Assembly: GCA_008508345.1 (NCBI GenBank)
Contig: QNGE01001277.1
Coordinates: 62,001 to 126,000, forward strand
From: Paragonimus westermani
Lineage: Eukaryota > Platyhelminthes > Trematoda > Plagiorchiida > Troglotrematidae
DNA length: 64,000 bases
Direction: 5' to 3'
Below the pieces are notes generated by a model. That model was not told the DNA's origin and did no database searches. It was given only the letters and a program-made list of their open reading frames with translations. The position numbers were made by a program, and so were the translations under genes. Position 1 is the first letter of the stretch. Each line of letters opens with the position of its first letter. Of this stretch, positions 40,469-52,499 are shown in pieces.

Positions 40469-40573
40469 CTCTAACCGGGCTGAGCCTTGTGTTTGGAACA
40501 ACTGATGGTCGGAGGCGATACTCGCCAGCATAATAATCACCGCTTTCACAGGGGGTAGATGTAAGTTTCCTGA
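40469..40573 (-). CDS. Possible 5' exon of the main gene
   Basis: A good donor GTTAGAG|GTACGT closes an open stretch that begins after an acceptor-like GAGTCTGGACAG. Two frames are open: one gives STPCESGDYYAGEYRLRPS (phase 1 out, would need another exon before 38996), the other gives a hydrophobic peptide with phase 0 out that would join directly. I cannot choose between them, so the link to the gene is a guess. Confidence 0.25.
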
Positions 40574-40854
40574 CTGTCCAGACTCCACACAATTCGCGAA
40601 AATGTAAGTGCACAGGAATTACAAAACAATCACTGTCCACACGCCGACCGTGCAACCACATGGCATGTCAACTCTCGCTTAACCAATCACCTAACGAGAT
40701 CGAAAAACATATCGTTGAGCCAATGACATCTCTAGTTAGTAGGCCAATCATGTTGCTGACCATCACCTGACTAATCAGAACAACGCAGCAAGACCGACGG
40801 CCCGTGGTTGGTCTGGAAACGATAGCCGGAAGGAAATGGCCCAGTGAGCTCCTC

Positions 40855-40905
40855 TTGATGCGTGTATGTGTACTACTGATGAACTAATGAAATGAAAACC
40901 AGCTA
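40855..40905 (+). repeat. Weak SINE body remnant
   Basis: GTGTACTACTGATGAACT then AATGAAATGAAAACC resembles the SINE body ACTACTGACGAGCTCTAATG and onward. No promoter boxes are visible. Short and diverged. Confidence 0.3.
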
Positions 40906-43900
40906 AATAAGGATCGCAATCTCCACAGTGTTGAAGGCTCGGAATATGCCTCGCGAATATCGGATCGGAATTTCCGTCAATTCACACCTGCATATTAAGG
41001 AAAGCAAGCAGTTAGTTAATCGGTTTCGACCTTCGAAACGACGAAAGGCTTAAACATAATGGCCACTATAGTTTGAAGCTGTTCATCTTGTTTTAAGTCT
41101 ACCGTTAAAAGTGATGTTGGTTTCCACAATAAATTATTTGTTGCTCATTTAAAATTTACGGACAGCGGCTGCTGGTCGGTTGATAAACATATTTTCTTCC
41201 GGACTGAGTTTTATTGCGTTAGGAACGCACTCACTATAAATAGCATAGACAGCAGTACTGTATTGAGTGAGATACGACACAAATTTGTTAATCGTATCGT
41301 ATTTGATAGATGATAGAGTTAATCATAAAAACATTCGGTTCGCATAATTTGGACCCTCGCTAGATCGGAGATATTGTGGAAAGCACGACACATTCATGAG
41401 TAATGACAAAAATGCCATAACAAAACAAGTTCGCTCTGGTCGAAAACAAAGTAGGGGAGCTCACTGCTTAAAATTACCATTATAAGACTTAGGTACAGTT
41501 CATACTGACGCAGCAACCGAAATCTGTTCACGATTCGAAATCTGTCCAAACCCAGGTGATGTCTTCAAAATCATGAATTACGTTAAATCTGTAATGAGTT
41601 GATCATAATAGCTAGTTCATGGAGCCGAAGATGAACAATCGTTTGAAGTTAAACCGACCCAGGTTAAAAAACGGCTTGTATTTCAGGGAGATGGGAAAAA
41701 CATGGCACAATATAAGTTTATAATACAACATACCAATTACAATCCTAACATGTTAAAGGGACAAAACAGATTAAAACCCGTCCCCGATTTGTAAGTTGTT
41801 AAATATGTTTCATTTTATAGCGATGGAGACACTCAGGTGAATCTTCACAACAGATCACCAACGTCCTAATGAAAGTTTCACCGAAAAAACATGTTGCACA
41901 TTTGTCTTAAATATGTTGGTCTTCAATCAAGAAAACGTGAGGCATCCAAAATAGAAAACTTCAGACAGATGCAACTTTTTCGATAAGTGTTCCATAGACC
42001 TTACATGCATCCGATTTTATTCGAAAAAATGACGCTTCTGTTCAATTTTAAGTTGATCGTTTCGTTACAAACTCATTTCCTCTGTAAGTGGCAGGATGAT
42101 AGTCCACTACGGAGCCTTGTAAAAACTGAACGTTAGATGCTTACCTCAGGCAAGATTTTGCAGTTTGATCGGGCCGTATATTTGTGATACCAAACAGCAG
42201 CAGTTGTGGTGGTGTAAAAATACATTATCGACCTTGAGCGATTGAAAAGAAAGACCTTCAAGCAGTTCGTTTGATTCAGGGGAAAGTTACTATTCAGAGA
42301 TGAGAATAAAGTAGAACCTACTGACACACAGTCCAATCACAGAACAACAAATAGGCTTCACCGGAAGGAACGAAATGGTCAAACGTCCACATAACATTAA
42401 TGATGGCAGACATTCATCACTAGCTGTGGATTGGAACAAGTCTCTGGATGACATCGGAAACGGCGAAAATAATAATGATAAATAACTCAAATGAGCAAAT
42501 TGTGTGTGCACTTATAGACGTGCCATTTACTACATTGTATACGCCGAACGTGCGCAAATCTTTGATGCAGCCTCTGTCATTTGTGTCGTTTTCAGTATAA
42601 CATTTGTTTTACACGCTCACTAGAAAGTCACATGGCTGTGATATTAGTCAAAGTGTTACGTGACAAAGCTGGACATTTTAGTCAAGTGACCAACGCAGGC
42701 TGTATATTTAAAACTAAACATCCGGGCTCAATAGTTATAGGGGAGCGTTTTCACTAGACTAGAAATAGCAGTTTGAATGTGACCTGATTGTAACGGCTGA
42801 CTTGTATCAGGAGGATGCGCTCTCGACCGTATCCATCAAATTATTGTCGACCAGGCATGAAATCTTATTTGTTCACATAAAATAGGATCAAAACGCGGCC
42901 CTTCTATCACTTGGCTGTATAACAGAGTGGATGTGGGATAAGGTCTTCGAAGTATTGACACGTAGTTGTCGGTTGCTGGATAACGCAGGTTATTCACACG
43001 CCTTCTCATGCAACACAACTAGATAACTTAATAACAACAGAAACCACAACACTATGTATCATGTTAAATTTGTATCGTAGAGAGCCCGGGTAGTACAATC
43101 TGTCAAAATGCTTTGTAGTGGTGGAATTTATCAAAAGCAAAATCTCCACAGCAAACAATCTGATAAATGGTTTGTTCAGATCTCCTAAGCCTTCTCATTT
43201 CAAACGATGGTGCAAACCTGAGTTATCCAAATATAATGTGCTTTCAGAACAATTCGACACAGGACATATTAAAGATTGGATTACGCAGGAATTTTTGTCG
43301 CGGTGAATCTACTACTTGTGAGTAGCACATCAATTGTGACTGGTTGCATTTTACCGTTTACTGCCGTTTCTTTCTCTTCAGGAATACTTATCAAAATATT
43401 TCAAGTCACAACGACCAGATCGTCAAAATTAATGGTCACAATTACAGAGCGCATATTGAGGTTGCTTAAGGAAGACTCATTTAAAGAATGTCTTATCGTA
43501 AACACAGTGGTAGAGTCCCCAATTTAAATCCACATATTTCTCTTATTTAATCTGAAAAACTCTGTTGTATTATATAGGTAACACGACTTTTTATAAGTCG
43601 AATAGTTGGGCTGTCAATCAATAACGTGACCGTGTACCCGTGTGAATTAACAATCATTCCATTATCGAAGGTTGGTCACCCTGACACATACACGTTGCGG
43701 GGCGTGCGAGCAATCGTTCATAAAATCTAGCTTAAGAATTTCTGATTTTAGTGTTTAAAATCGTTAGACTGAATACGCAACTTCACCACAATCCAATATT
43801 TCAACCACAGTTACATAATACAGTATACCATTGTGGTTCCCATGTGCACCGAACAGTGCGTGGTTTGATTTGATTAAGTTACGGTGCAGCTTTTGAATGA

Positions 43901-46180
43901 CTATTTATGGGCTTGCCAAAATGGTTCACCATCACCAGTTCGTTACAGTGAGGCCTGAAAAACTAGTCGATAGTATCTACAGACGAAATAAAGTGAACAC
44001 AGATCATCATTTGCGTAATTCCTATAAATGTGGACTAATTGGATGGTGGAACGTAGCTCATGCTCCTGAGGTCAGTGCGTGATAAACAATTCTGACTGAG
44101 CTGTATTAACCAGACCTACATTGAACGTTCCATCTACCAGCATTTTGCTTACTCCTAAGTTTGTCTACATACTGACGAAGAGCTGAAAGCGTATAATAGC
44201 TAGTGGGTGTTCAATTGGCGTCGGTTGACTATCGGTCCTAAAGAGGCAGTTGATGCATTCATTCTGCTTGTTGTCAGGATTTTTATTAAACCATATTCTC
44301 ATAGTTCGAAAATCTTTCACGGCTATCACGGCAAATGCCGACTATACCGAGTAGCCTGCCTCAAACTGAAGCTTTAGTCCCAAGGTTCGATCTTGTTAGC
44401 ACGAACAGTTCATGTATAATCTCAGTAGGACAGAGAATAGAACTTCGTCTCCTGTGCTTGTAATATGAGTACACTGATCACAATCCCGTTCCCTCGCATG
44501 AGTCAGAACGGAATCATCACTTGCATAGGTTCAATAACGATTGTATGTGAATAGTGTTCAGGATGTGAAGGGTTTTAACCTGAACCAAACTCTTCAAGAA
44601 TTCGTCAAGTATTCATGTACTTCCATGTTTTTGACCTGTAAACATTAAGCCGGCTGACTGTTAATCAGGTTAACAGCTATTAACTGGTTACCTGATTGCA
44701 TTTAATTCTGAATGTCACACGTTCTTACCAATTAAGTCGTTTGCAAAGTAACTCACAAAGGGGTTGTCCTAATCGGAAGAGATAATTACAGAATGCATTA
44801 TGCTGAGCTAAATGGCAAAATACAAAAGCTAGAGATAATGCACGTAGGATTGATCTAATCGTTCAAAGCTTACTGATATAGAAGCTGTATGTGGCACGAT
44901 TACAGAACTGGAGCTGAAAGCAAACAGTACAACAACAGAGAGAACATTCTGAAGCTGACATTTTGATCTATGATGAAACTTCGGTCATTGAAACACTGGA
45001 ACACAGCAAACTGTTACCGTTCGTCCCGCTTTGGCAAGCATCAGGTGGGAAATGTGTACTCATATGGACAACCAAACGATCGAACCAGGTGACAGTACAG
45101 CCCTTTTAAGTGATGTAGGCTTGTAAACACAATGTCATTCTACGCTCTCATATAAGGTCCATTTGGTTTGGTCTTCAAGGTAGGCGGACAACGGAAGAGT
45201 GCTGAAGCAAAAGAACAGGATAGAAATCAACCTACCATCCAAAAATTTAGTTAGACAGGTTTTAGTGTCACAGTAAACATTTCACTCCGAGCTTGGGAAA
45301 ATTAACTGCAACCGGGAGATATCAAAGTATGCGTCTGTGCTTATAAGTGTGTCAGGTGCAAACCCAACTTAAGGTTTAGTAGTCACGAAATGATTCCCGT
45401 AGACATTAGTTGATACCCATCCCTCATTCTAGCGTCCTTCAGAGATAAATGTGTGGTGTTTGGTGCTAAACTTTCTCAAAACTTTTCAGAATTCAGAGTA
45501 TCTGTGGGCACTATCTGGTTCTTGCTTCCACTGATGTCACGAGGTCGGTGTTAGAGTTGTCAGCTTCATTGAAATGTGGGTGGCACTTTTCAATTAACAT
45601 TAAACTAGTGGTGTACACACCAGGAAAACAAGTACGACGATTGCTATGGCGCCAAGATTATAGAATAGGTGAAGATGGACGTCTCAGTTCACAAAGTTAC
45701 GAATCACTCTAACAGGTCACCACAATATTTGATCATCGCCGGCAGATTTTTTTAAAAGTAAACTAATAGGGAATCTGTAGTCCCAAAACTGGCTGAACAC
45801 ACAACAGAGACATATGAGTCAACAGAAAGTTGGTTGTTTCTTTGGTCGAAATAAAATCAACTTGCAATTTGACAAACGTTCATTGTTGTCCACTCATCCA
45901 AGAAGGACGAGAAGAATAAGTGTCTTTATCGATTTTGCAACAGTATCTAATTTATGGCTTGGTCTGACTTATATCAAATTACTGATCACAGAACATCTTG
46001 GGAGACTTCGGTGTTAGGGGTTCATCTACTAGATTACATCCATGGGTTCCGATAGCCGGACATATGCCCCAGCTGATATTGTAGAAGAATTCACGTTCAT
46101 TCATCGCGCTACCTTAAATAAGCTGATTGTCCATGGAATGGAAGCGTGGGGAATCAAAACAATTTGTATTTACGGCTGAT
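40906..46180. other. Gene-free stretch, nothing recognised
   Basis: No recognisable gene or element in 5.3 kb. Frames at 43118-43306, 43276-43527 and 45814-46017 (plus) are short, have no family signature and no matching splice partners. Confidence 0.45.
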
Positions 46181-46194
46181 ACTTACAAAGCACT
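46181..46194 (+). repeat. Target-site duplication, left copy
   Basis: ACTTACAAAGCACT here is repeated exactly at 46975-46988, flanking the Penelope-like element. Confidence 0.75.
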
Positions 46195-46239
46195 GATGGT
46201 TGGGAACGGTGGTGGTGTTGTTTGTAGCTTGGGATGGTG

Positions 46240-46360
46240 GTTTTGGTATTGATATGTTCGCCGAGCTTGGCATTTAGGTTGCAAACGTTTCATCACCAGG
46301 CGAGGTGACATCATCAGTGCGTAAGTGTTTCAGCGTATATTTTGAATGTGAAGTTTGATC
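46240..46360 (-). repeat. PLE terminal repeat, left copy
   Basis: 121 bases identical to the reverse complement of 46856-46976. The minus strand holds CTGATGA, a TCACC/GGTGA stem with 6-base loop, then GAAACG, a hammerhead-like core order. Confidence 0.9.
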
Positions 46361-46480
46361 AATGCTTGCTCTTATATGGGAGAGTCAGTTGACCTACTAG
46401 CCTGGATTCTGGTTGGTCGCTTTCCGTCGTATTTGACCTCTGGTCCGACCCACCATTGGCTGACTTTTTGTCTTATCAGT

Positions 46481-46851
46481 TCAAGTTGCTATGTTTGGGT
46501 TTACCGGTAGTTGGGATCGGTGGCGTTTACGTCTCCTCAAATCCTTGATTCGCATTGGTTCGTAGATTTTGTCTAGTTCGATGTGTTTGATTATTGAACC
46601 GGTTGATGAATACCAAGCTTCGAGAAATTCTCCTGCATGTTTGGTATTGGCCTGGGTAAGGATTTCTGCGGTGTTCAAGTTGAAGGTTTGTCCAGTTTCA
46701 TCTTCGTGGACGGAGATAAGGGAAAGTTGATCGTGTCTCTTGATGGCCAGTTCGTGTTCATGTATTCGTGTTGATAATTTCCGTCCGGTTTGGCCAACGT
46801 AGTGTTGTCTGCAGTCATTGCATTGGATTTTGTAAATGACATTTCTTCTGT
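46481..46851 (-). pseudogene. PLE GIY-YIG endonuclease domain fragment
   Basis: About 123 codons of the C-terminal GIY-YIG nuclease that PLEs use to nick target DNA. The GIY part reads VIYKIQC, with a C-x2-C pair (CNDC) typical of the PLE type, and the YIG part reads YVGQTGR. The catalytic-region Arg is in LSTRIHEH and the Glu in EFLEAWYS. A basic tail (RIKDLRRRKRHRSQ) precedes the stop. The frame has no internal stop, so the domain itself looks intact. The apparent start lies in the inverted repeat and is not a true start, because the reverse transcriptase that normally precedes it is missing. One codon contains an N. Confidence 0.85.
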
Positions 46852-46855
46852 NATC

Positions 46856-46976
46856 GATCAAACTTCACATTCAAAATATACGCTGAAACACTTACGCACT
46901 GATGATGTCACCTCGCCTGGTGATGAAACGTTTGCAACCTAAATGCCAAGCTCGGCGAACATATCAATACCAAAAC
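46856..46976 (+). repeat. PLE terminal repeat, right inverted copy
   Basis: An exact inverted copy of 46240-46360. It begins four bases after a lone N at 46852. Confidence 0.9.
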
Positions 46977-46988
46977 TTACAAAGCACT
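46975..46988 (+). repeat. Target-site duplication, right copy
   Basis: An exact copy of 46181-46194. It overlaps the last two bases of the inverted terminal repeat, so the precise element edge is uncertain by two bases. Confidence 0.75.
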
Positions 46989-47480
46989 ATTCGAAAATCG
47001 ATTTTAGCTCATTTTGAACCAGACTATTATTCGTGAACATCGTGTAACTGCGTATGTTGTCATATATATAAAGTGAGAACGAACTGAAGAAGCTTATTGC
47101 TTGACCGTTAAGCACAGTGATGTTAGAAGTCTGTGTTCATTCGTGGACTGTCTGTCTTCATGTGTGCTCTATGTTCGCATGAATACCTAGTCACATTCAG
47201 TAGAACACATAAAATCAGAGTAAGATTGCAACGTCCGGTCTGCTGTCCTTGTCTAACCAATTTGGGTACGGTCTGCCCATGGAAATGTGTAACTTTACAG
47301 AGCATTTCTACCGACAGAAAAAAATTTCGAAGTCATCGGAAGACCCCAATTTCCCTTTAACAAAGTCTTAATTATTTCGCCTACCGTACGTAGGTTCAAA
47401 ACGGTTACGTGTTACGTCACTATTGTGATTTGCTGTAATTGCTTGTCACTTGTGTTGTTCTTACCGGTGGGTATCCTCAG

Positions 47481-47618
47481 CAGACACTGTGATATTCATC
47501 GCTTTGACGCAGCAATTAAAGGTTTAGACTCAATTCCCTACATCTCCAAACGCACACCGAAAACTAGCCATCCTAGCGTTTTATTGAGAATAATGCTGGA
47601 GTATAGTCGAGCACAGAG
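47481..47618 (+). CDS. Possible internal exon, product unknown
   Basis: The acceptor is TTGTTCTTACCGGTGGGTATCCTCAG (positions 47455-47480). The frame encodes DIHRFDAAIKGLDSIPYISK and RTPKTSHPSVLLRIMLEYS. A weak donor CACAGAG|GTCATG gives phase 2 out, which fits the terminal exon at 48113. A second weak donor with the same phase lies downstream (GGAAG|GTCCTG). No family recognised. Confidence 0.25.
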
Positions 47619-48112
47619 GTCATGGCTCAGTCAGTCAGCTGTAAACATTTCTGTGATTGTTACGCAGAGACTTGGAAGGTCCTGACCCAGCACTATACCG
47701 GTTGACTTGGGAAAATACGCAGTCGAGTATCAATGATTTTGATCCAAATGGCTACCCGACGAGAGAAAAATGTTAGGTGCCAAAAGCGTATGTCTATTGT
47801 CTTTCAAAAAGGATTGGAAATTTTTAACGGTGTACCACCTGCCCTAATACCGTATTGCGCTCACAGCAGTCGTACTTTCTCATACGCTTTATTGGCCAGA
47901 TTTGTCCTGCATATCTCTCATTAAAAAAATAGTTTAACAGATCACTGGGTTCCAGCTGGTAAACATTTGTACCACTCTTTAGTTGATTTATTACTTTCAA
48001 ACAAAGGTTTCTGACTTCCAAGCCCTTATCAAAATCCACCATCAAGAGCCGCTGACCAGAGACTGTGGGATCTTTTCTTTTTGTGTACGCTTGGTTTCTG
48101 CTTTGACCTTAG

Positions 48113-48293
48113 ATCACTTATCCCAAGTCAGCGCACCCGGAAACTTGTTCATCCTGCGTTCATTTCTCGTCAACCTGGTGATAACGATACAAGCGATCCC
48201 GACTCACCTACAATCGATATCGCACATTTTGAGGACAGAAAGCTTCATGTGAAATTAAACACACAACGAACAAATAAAGTTGGGGCTATATGA
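48113..48293 (+). CDS. Possible terminal exon, product unknown
   Basis: A strong acceptor: a pyrimidine-rich stretch from about 48071 ending CTGCTTTGACCTTAG. The frame then encodes SLIPSQRTRKLVHPAF, an acidic and Ser/Pro stretch (GDNDTSDPDSPTIDIAHFED) and ends KVGAI and a TGA. Phase 2 in. It can join to 47481-47618. No family recognised; no clear AATAAA close by, though ATTAAA occurs near 48497. Confidence 0.3.
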
Positions 48294-51224
48294 TGCAAAA
48301 CTATGTTCAAAATACTACAACTCAAATGAGACCGAACTAAGATGTTAATTCATCTAACAAGGTTAAACCAGCCAATGAGGAATATGTTCATGTTCGCCAT
48401 TAGCGACAATGTGGGTCCACAAGTTTACTACCTTGTGAGGATGAAACACAGATTCTGTCCGTCGGCAGCCTGTGAAACCGACTTGGAGCTCAATAATTAA
48501 AAAATGAGCACTGCATTGTTGGCTGGACCACTGTTAACGGGTAGGAGGACATCATGTGACGTAAAGACTACTATGGTGGTCATAAAAATGCGCTAGAATT
48601 TGTGTGCTAATTAGCTACGGATAGTGCGGTGCTATCGGAGGTTTTTGGTCTTACTTGAACACATTGCTTTTGGTCGTGGTTAAACATGCCATCGGTTGGC
48701 AAAATAAGTCATGGAACACAACAGGAATGTTGCTGTATAGTGTTAATCATCCAGTTACAGGACTTCGTCGAAAGCTTGTCCTCTTTACCTAGCTTTTTGT
48801 TAGACTCATTGAAGTAGAACAAAACAAAACAAACAAACAGAAGTGTGAGATTGCTTGAAGGCAGTCATCAAACGGTGGCGAAACTAGAGCAGATGATGCT
48901 TAGGCATGTAGGTATACATCGTAGTGACAACCTCAGTTAGGGTAATATACTCCAGAAACGTCATTTTGATGCCCGATTCGTGTTGGATGTCATTACGTCT
49001 CGAATACCTAGAGTACCATACACTTAAGGAACTATCGAAAACATGAGTGATTCTGAAACACAAAATAAACGTAGGTGTTAGGTGTGATGGATAACTGTCA
49101 TTCAATTAACCTTTTGCTTCCAAGCGCTGAACCAAAAAGGTTTTGTTGCAGTGAAACAGCATGTAAGAAAATGTAATGTTGATCACTTCACCAGGATGTC
49201 ACCTTCAGTACTGAGCTGAGTATTCTGGAGAAAAATTTGGATTCTACCATCAAATATCCTACTGTTAAACTAATAGCGTATGAAAACGAGTTGGTAATCC
49301 TATCGAGAAGTGAGTCTTGAGGCCTGGTATAGGTAACCTAATATGTTCAATGAAAAATCTACTTGGTAAGAAGGTTGCGTCGTTTTCACTCAAAAAAGCC
49401 ATGAATAATTGTTGTAGTAACCCTCCGGTTAGACAAGAGTTTAATGGAAAATGGCTTTACGCAGCTGTTACTTCAGTTTATCGTATGAGCTGTTAAATCA
49501 CGAAGGACTTACATTAATAAGTTTTGGCCTTTTGTATGCCTCACAGAATAATCCCTCATTAGTTCCTCCACTTCCACCCAAAGTAGATTCTAAAACTAAG
49601 CTGTATCCTGTCTAGGATAAAGGCATTCCAAAAGCATCGTTGTTCAAGCATTTCTTTCACCATTTTTTTTTGGGTGCGTTTCTTTGTTCGGAAGATGAGT
49701 TTGGGCAGATCAACAATGCTGTATAGAGAAGGATGCTCACGAAATAAATACACTAAACAATTCCATTTACTTTCAACTTTAGTTTGAGTTTAGGGTACTT
49801 CGTTAGACATAAGTGTACATTTGAAATTGCCGGGTCCATTTGGTAGTGCCTTCCCTCCGTTTCATCTCATTTTTGTGTTACAACTTCTGTCTCGCTACGA
49901 CCTGGTAACCAATGCCATTGTGAACCCAGGTTACTTCCAAATACCAAGCTGACTGATCAGATGCACTCGAATGGTGTCGGTGTCAGTAGAATCTACCCGG
50001 TTCCAGGAATGTTGCTGCTATTCTGCCTTCATGACATCTTGAATACGTCGTTCTGTGGTTCCAATCGGACAGCTAAAAGTTCTTACTCGCAGCAGGTATT
50101 CTAGCATGAATGACCACACACTAACATAAGTAGGATAAGCCAGTTACTAGTCGTTCCGTACGCGAATGACGAGGCAAAGCAGCTTTGTGGAATGATTCAC
50201 TAAAGATGGACCTACGTTGATGAATTCTATCGCTTCCCGAGTAAACAGGTTGGTATATTTTGGTGAAATCAGTTGAGAACTGTTTCCAGTTGATCAAAGC
50301 CGTATAGGCATGATATGTCATAAAGAATACCGACTGAAGTGCTGTTCATATCTTCCTCCGACAGACAACAAGGTTTCGCCCACGATGCTTTATAGTTTAG
50401 TGATCATTCCCACTGGCTTGTTTGTAGGTGGACCGTCCATAAGGGATCGGTTTAACGATGAAAGTTAATTTACGAACAGCTGGTCACTGTCCCTTCAGTA
50501 GGTTTTAATAGCTTAGATACCAGGTGACTGACCCGACTTCCGCCCCGGGCACTGACAGTTTTCATTCAAGTCATGTCCGATCTATAGTCATTGCGTACAC
50601 ATCCCCTTTCGGCTGGCTGATCTGACCGTCCCAGAATTAGGTCATAGCCCAGCCATTCCTTGGCCAAGTTTCGTGCCCTAGTCGAGAGGTGGGCGGGTGA
50701 CAGCGTTTAGTCACATGGTCGAATTTCACGACAAGGGGGCGCACGTGCCAAACTCATTCAGCCAGTCTTCATTTCGGCTGCATTCACTGTGACACATAGC
50801 ATACCATGTCAAAGGTTCAAGTTCATCTTTTACGGTTGTTGACGTCAGTACTGTGACAGCTGCAATGTTCTACCTTACAGCTCAGTTTCACTCAACACCA
50901 GGTCATGTACCGTCACGATTCAGCCCTGAGTGAATCTCACTCATTCAGTCAATAAATGACCTCAGTCGGTCGATGTCTCCGTTCCGTGAACCAGTGCTTC
51001 AGACATTTTAGTGAGGATTGGTCGCGTGGGCAAGTTTTATAAACCCATAAAAGTTACAACACACCGAACTCACCAGTGTTCGTTTGGTGTCCACGCACGC
51101 GGTGGGACGCAAAACGTCAGCACTCAACCCTTTCTGTCCCTGCTCCACCAATTGGTACTTATCTGATTCAGGAGACAGCTGCTAGAATCGCGATGCGCCA
51201 TGCTATCTTTAAGTAGCAAGTAAG
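48294..51224. other. Gene-free stretch, nothing recognised
   Basis: Short frames only. One on the minus strand (49559-49753) reads helical and basic but lacks splice partners. No repeat shared with the rest of the window was noticed. Confidence 0.45.
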
Positions 51225-51895
51225 TAAAATGTTAGGTATATCGGAACGCCCTTTGTAACCTCAAAGTGCAAAGCGGTTTGTAAGATAGTCATGATTAAGT
51301 AGATTGGATGTTAGATAACGACGTTTTGGAAGTTGTTGACCGGTTTGTGTACTTGGAGAGCTGGATCAGCGGTGGCGGAAGTGTAGGGAATGAAATAGAA
51401 GTGCGTGTCTCTAAGGCTCGGACGGTCTTCGCTAGACTAGGACACCTCTGTCAACAAAGAGGTATCTTTCTGAGGCCTAAGGGTCACGCATACATGACAA
51501 CTATAAGGACTGTATTACTCTACGGCTGCGAAACTTGGCCGTCCAGGGTAGAAGACGTTAGCCGTCTTCAGTTATGTGACCGTCAATGTCTGAGTTCGAT
51601 CGCTGGCATCGGATGGTACAAACGAGTAGGCAACTGAAAGGTTAGGAAGCGGATAGCTGGTAGTGACTGCCACGTGGTTTTTTTGTTTAATTCTTACGTT
51701 TATACACACAGGTGGCTGGGCCATGTGCTAAGGATGCTAGTCAATCGTCTGCCACACCGAGCGCTTGTTGTCGACTGCAGTAATATGCAGGGTGGACGGA
51801 TGATGACGTGGCGTAAAGAAATGAAATCGTTCACGAAAGGGTTGATCACTGAAGATCGGGTTCGTCTGCCAGGCTGGAGGTGTAAGATGAGATGA
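51225..51895 (+). mobile_element. RTE-type LINE, 3' ORF fragment
   Basis: The plus strand first shows a TSKCK block (51258-51272) in one frame, then after a frameshift a long frame from 51308: VVDRFVYLESWISGGGSV, VSKARTVFARLGHL, VLLYGCETWPSRVEDV and LCDRQCLSSIAGI. One in-frame TGA (51635-51637) follows, and the same frame continues with RWLGHVLRM, RLPHRALVVD, GGRMMTWRKEMKSFTKGL and RVRLPGW. This is the region after the reverse-transcriptase palm in RTE-type polyproteins common in flukes. Palm, endonuclease and 5' part are missing. One frameshift and one stop make it inactive. Sister of the fragment at 31772-31975. Confidence 0.88.
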
Positions 51896-52379
51896 CGGCT
51901 AACTAGTGGATCGTCCCCTTTGGTACCAGCTCAGTCGATTGACCCCCAAAAACGAGAAATCAGAACAGACGCAGCTGCACTGTTTATTGGACGATCGAGA
52001 CAAAACTTAGGCCACAGAAGCTCTAGATTTATAGGACAACGATTACCATAGATGGGCGAATCAGTTGAGTCAGTCATAGATGACAGTCAGTGAGTCAGAA
52101 CAAATCTCGTTACAGGGGGTACCAGAGGGCAGACACGAGAAAATACACTGACCAGATAGCGCACAGGCGTTCGACCACACACCTGCAATCTGATTGACTG
52201 AGTGGGACCATACCACCACCCACGACCATAACATCCGAGCTGGACCGGTCGATCGACGTGGCGTGATGCGTCCTGGCTGTCTCGTTAGGAGACGCGCCTC
52301 CTAACACTAACCAACCTCAGTGGTGTGAATTTGTCGTTGTATGGCTGAGTCGTTTGTGAAGTAAGTACATTTAATCGCA

Positions 52380-52490
52380 CGAAGCAATGAAAGCCATAAG
52401 GAGGCTGTCTTGCTGATGGCGCCTTGCTGTCATTCCTAACTTGGCTGTTTGTCCGCAAGGTGTGATGTGAAATGACTGAATATAGACGAA
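52380..52490 (+). repeat. Low-similarity repeat, copy 1
   Basis: AGGAGGCTGTCTTGCTGATG and the following 60 bases, to GACTGAATATAGACG, align with 63895-64000. The match is patchy. It lies about 480 bases past the RTE fragment and might be part of that element or another. Confidence 0.35.
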
Positions 52491-52499
52491 GCTGTTTTT

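Larger units (their letters stand above)
46195..46974 (-). mobile_element. Penelope-like retroelement, short copy with inverted termini
   Basis: From the ORF's point of view (minus strand) the order is: inverted terminal repeat (46976-46856), GIY-YIG endonuclease fragment, about 120 bases of 3' untranslated sequence, sense terminal repeat (46360-46240), then a 45-base GT-rich tail, all inside a 14-base direct repeat. The reverse transcriptase is absent, so the copy is heavily 5'-truncated. PLEs are known to carry such terminal repeats in direct or inverted order. Identical repeats suggest a recent insertion. A single N at 46852, next to the junction of repeat and ORF, means the interior could be longer in the real genome. 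Confidence 0.85.

Noticed and set aside
51638..51712. T-rich, intron-like stretch ending ACACAG inside the RTE fragment
   Set aside because: It stays in the same reading frame and matches the spacing expected for this region of RTE proteins, so no intron is needed.
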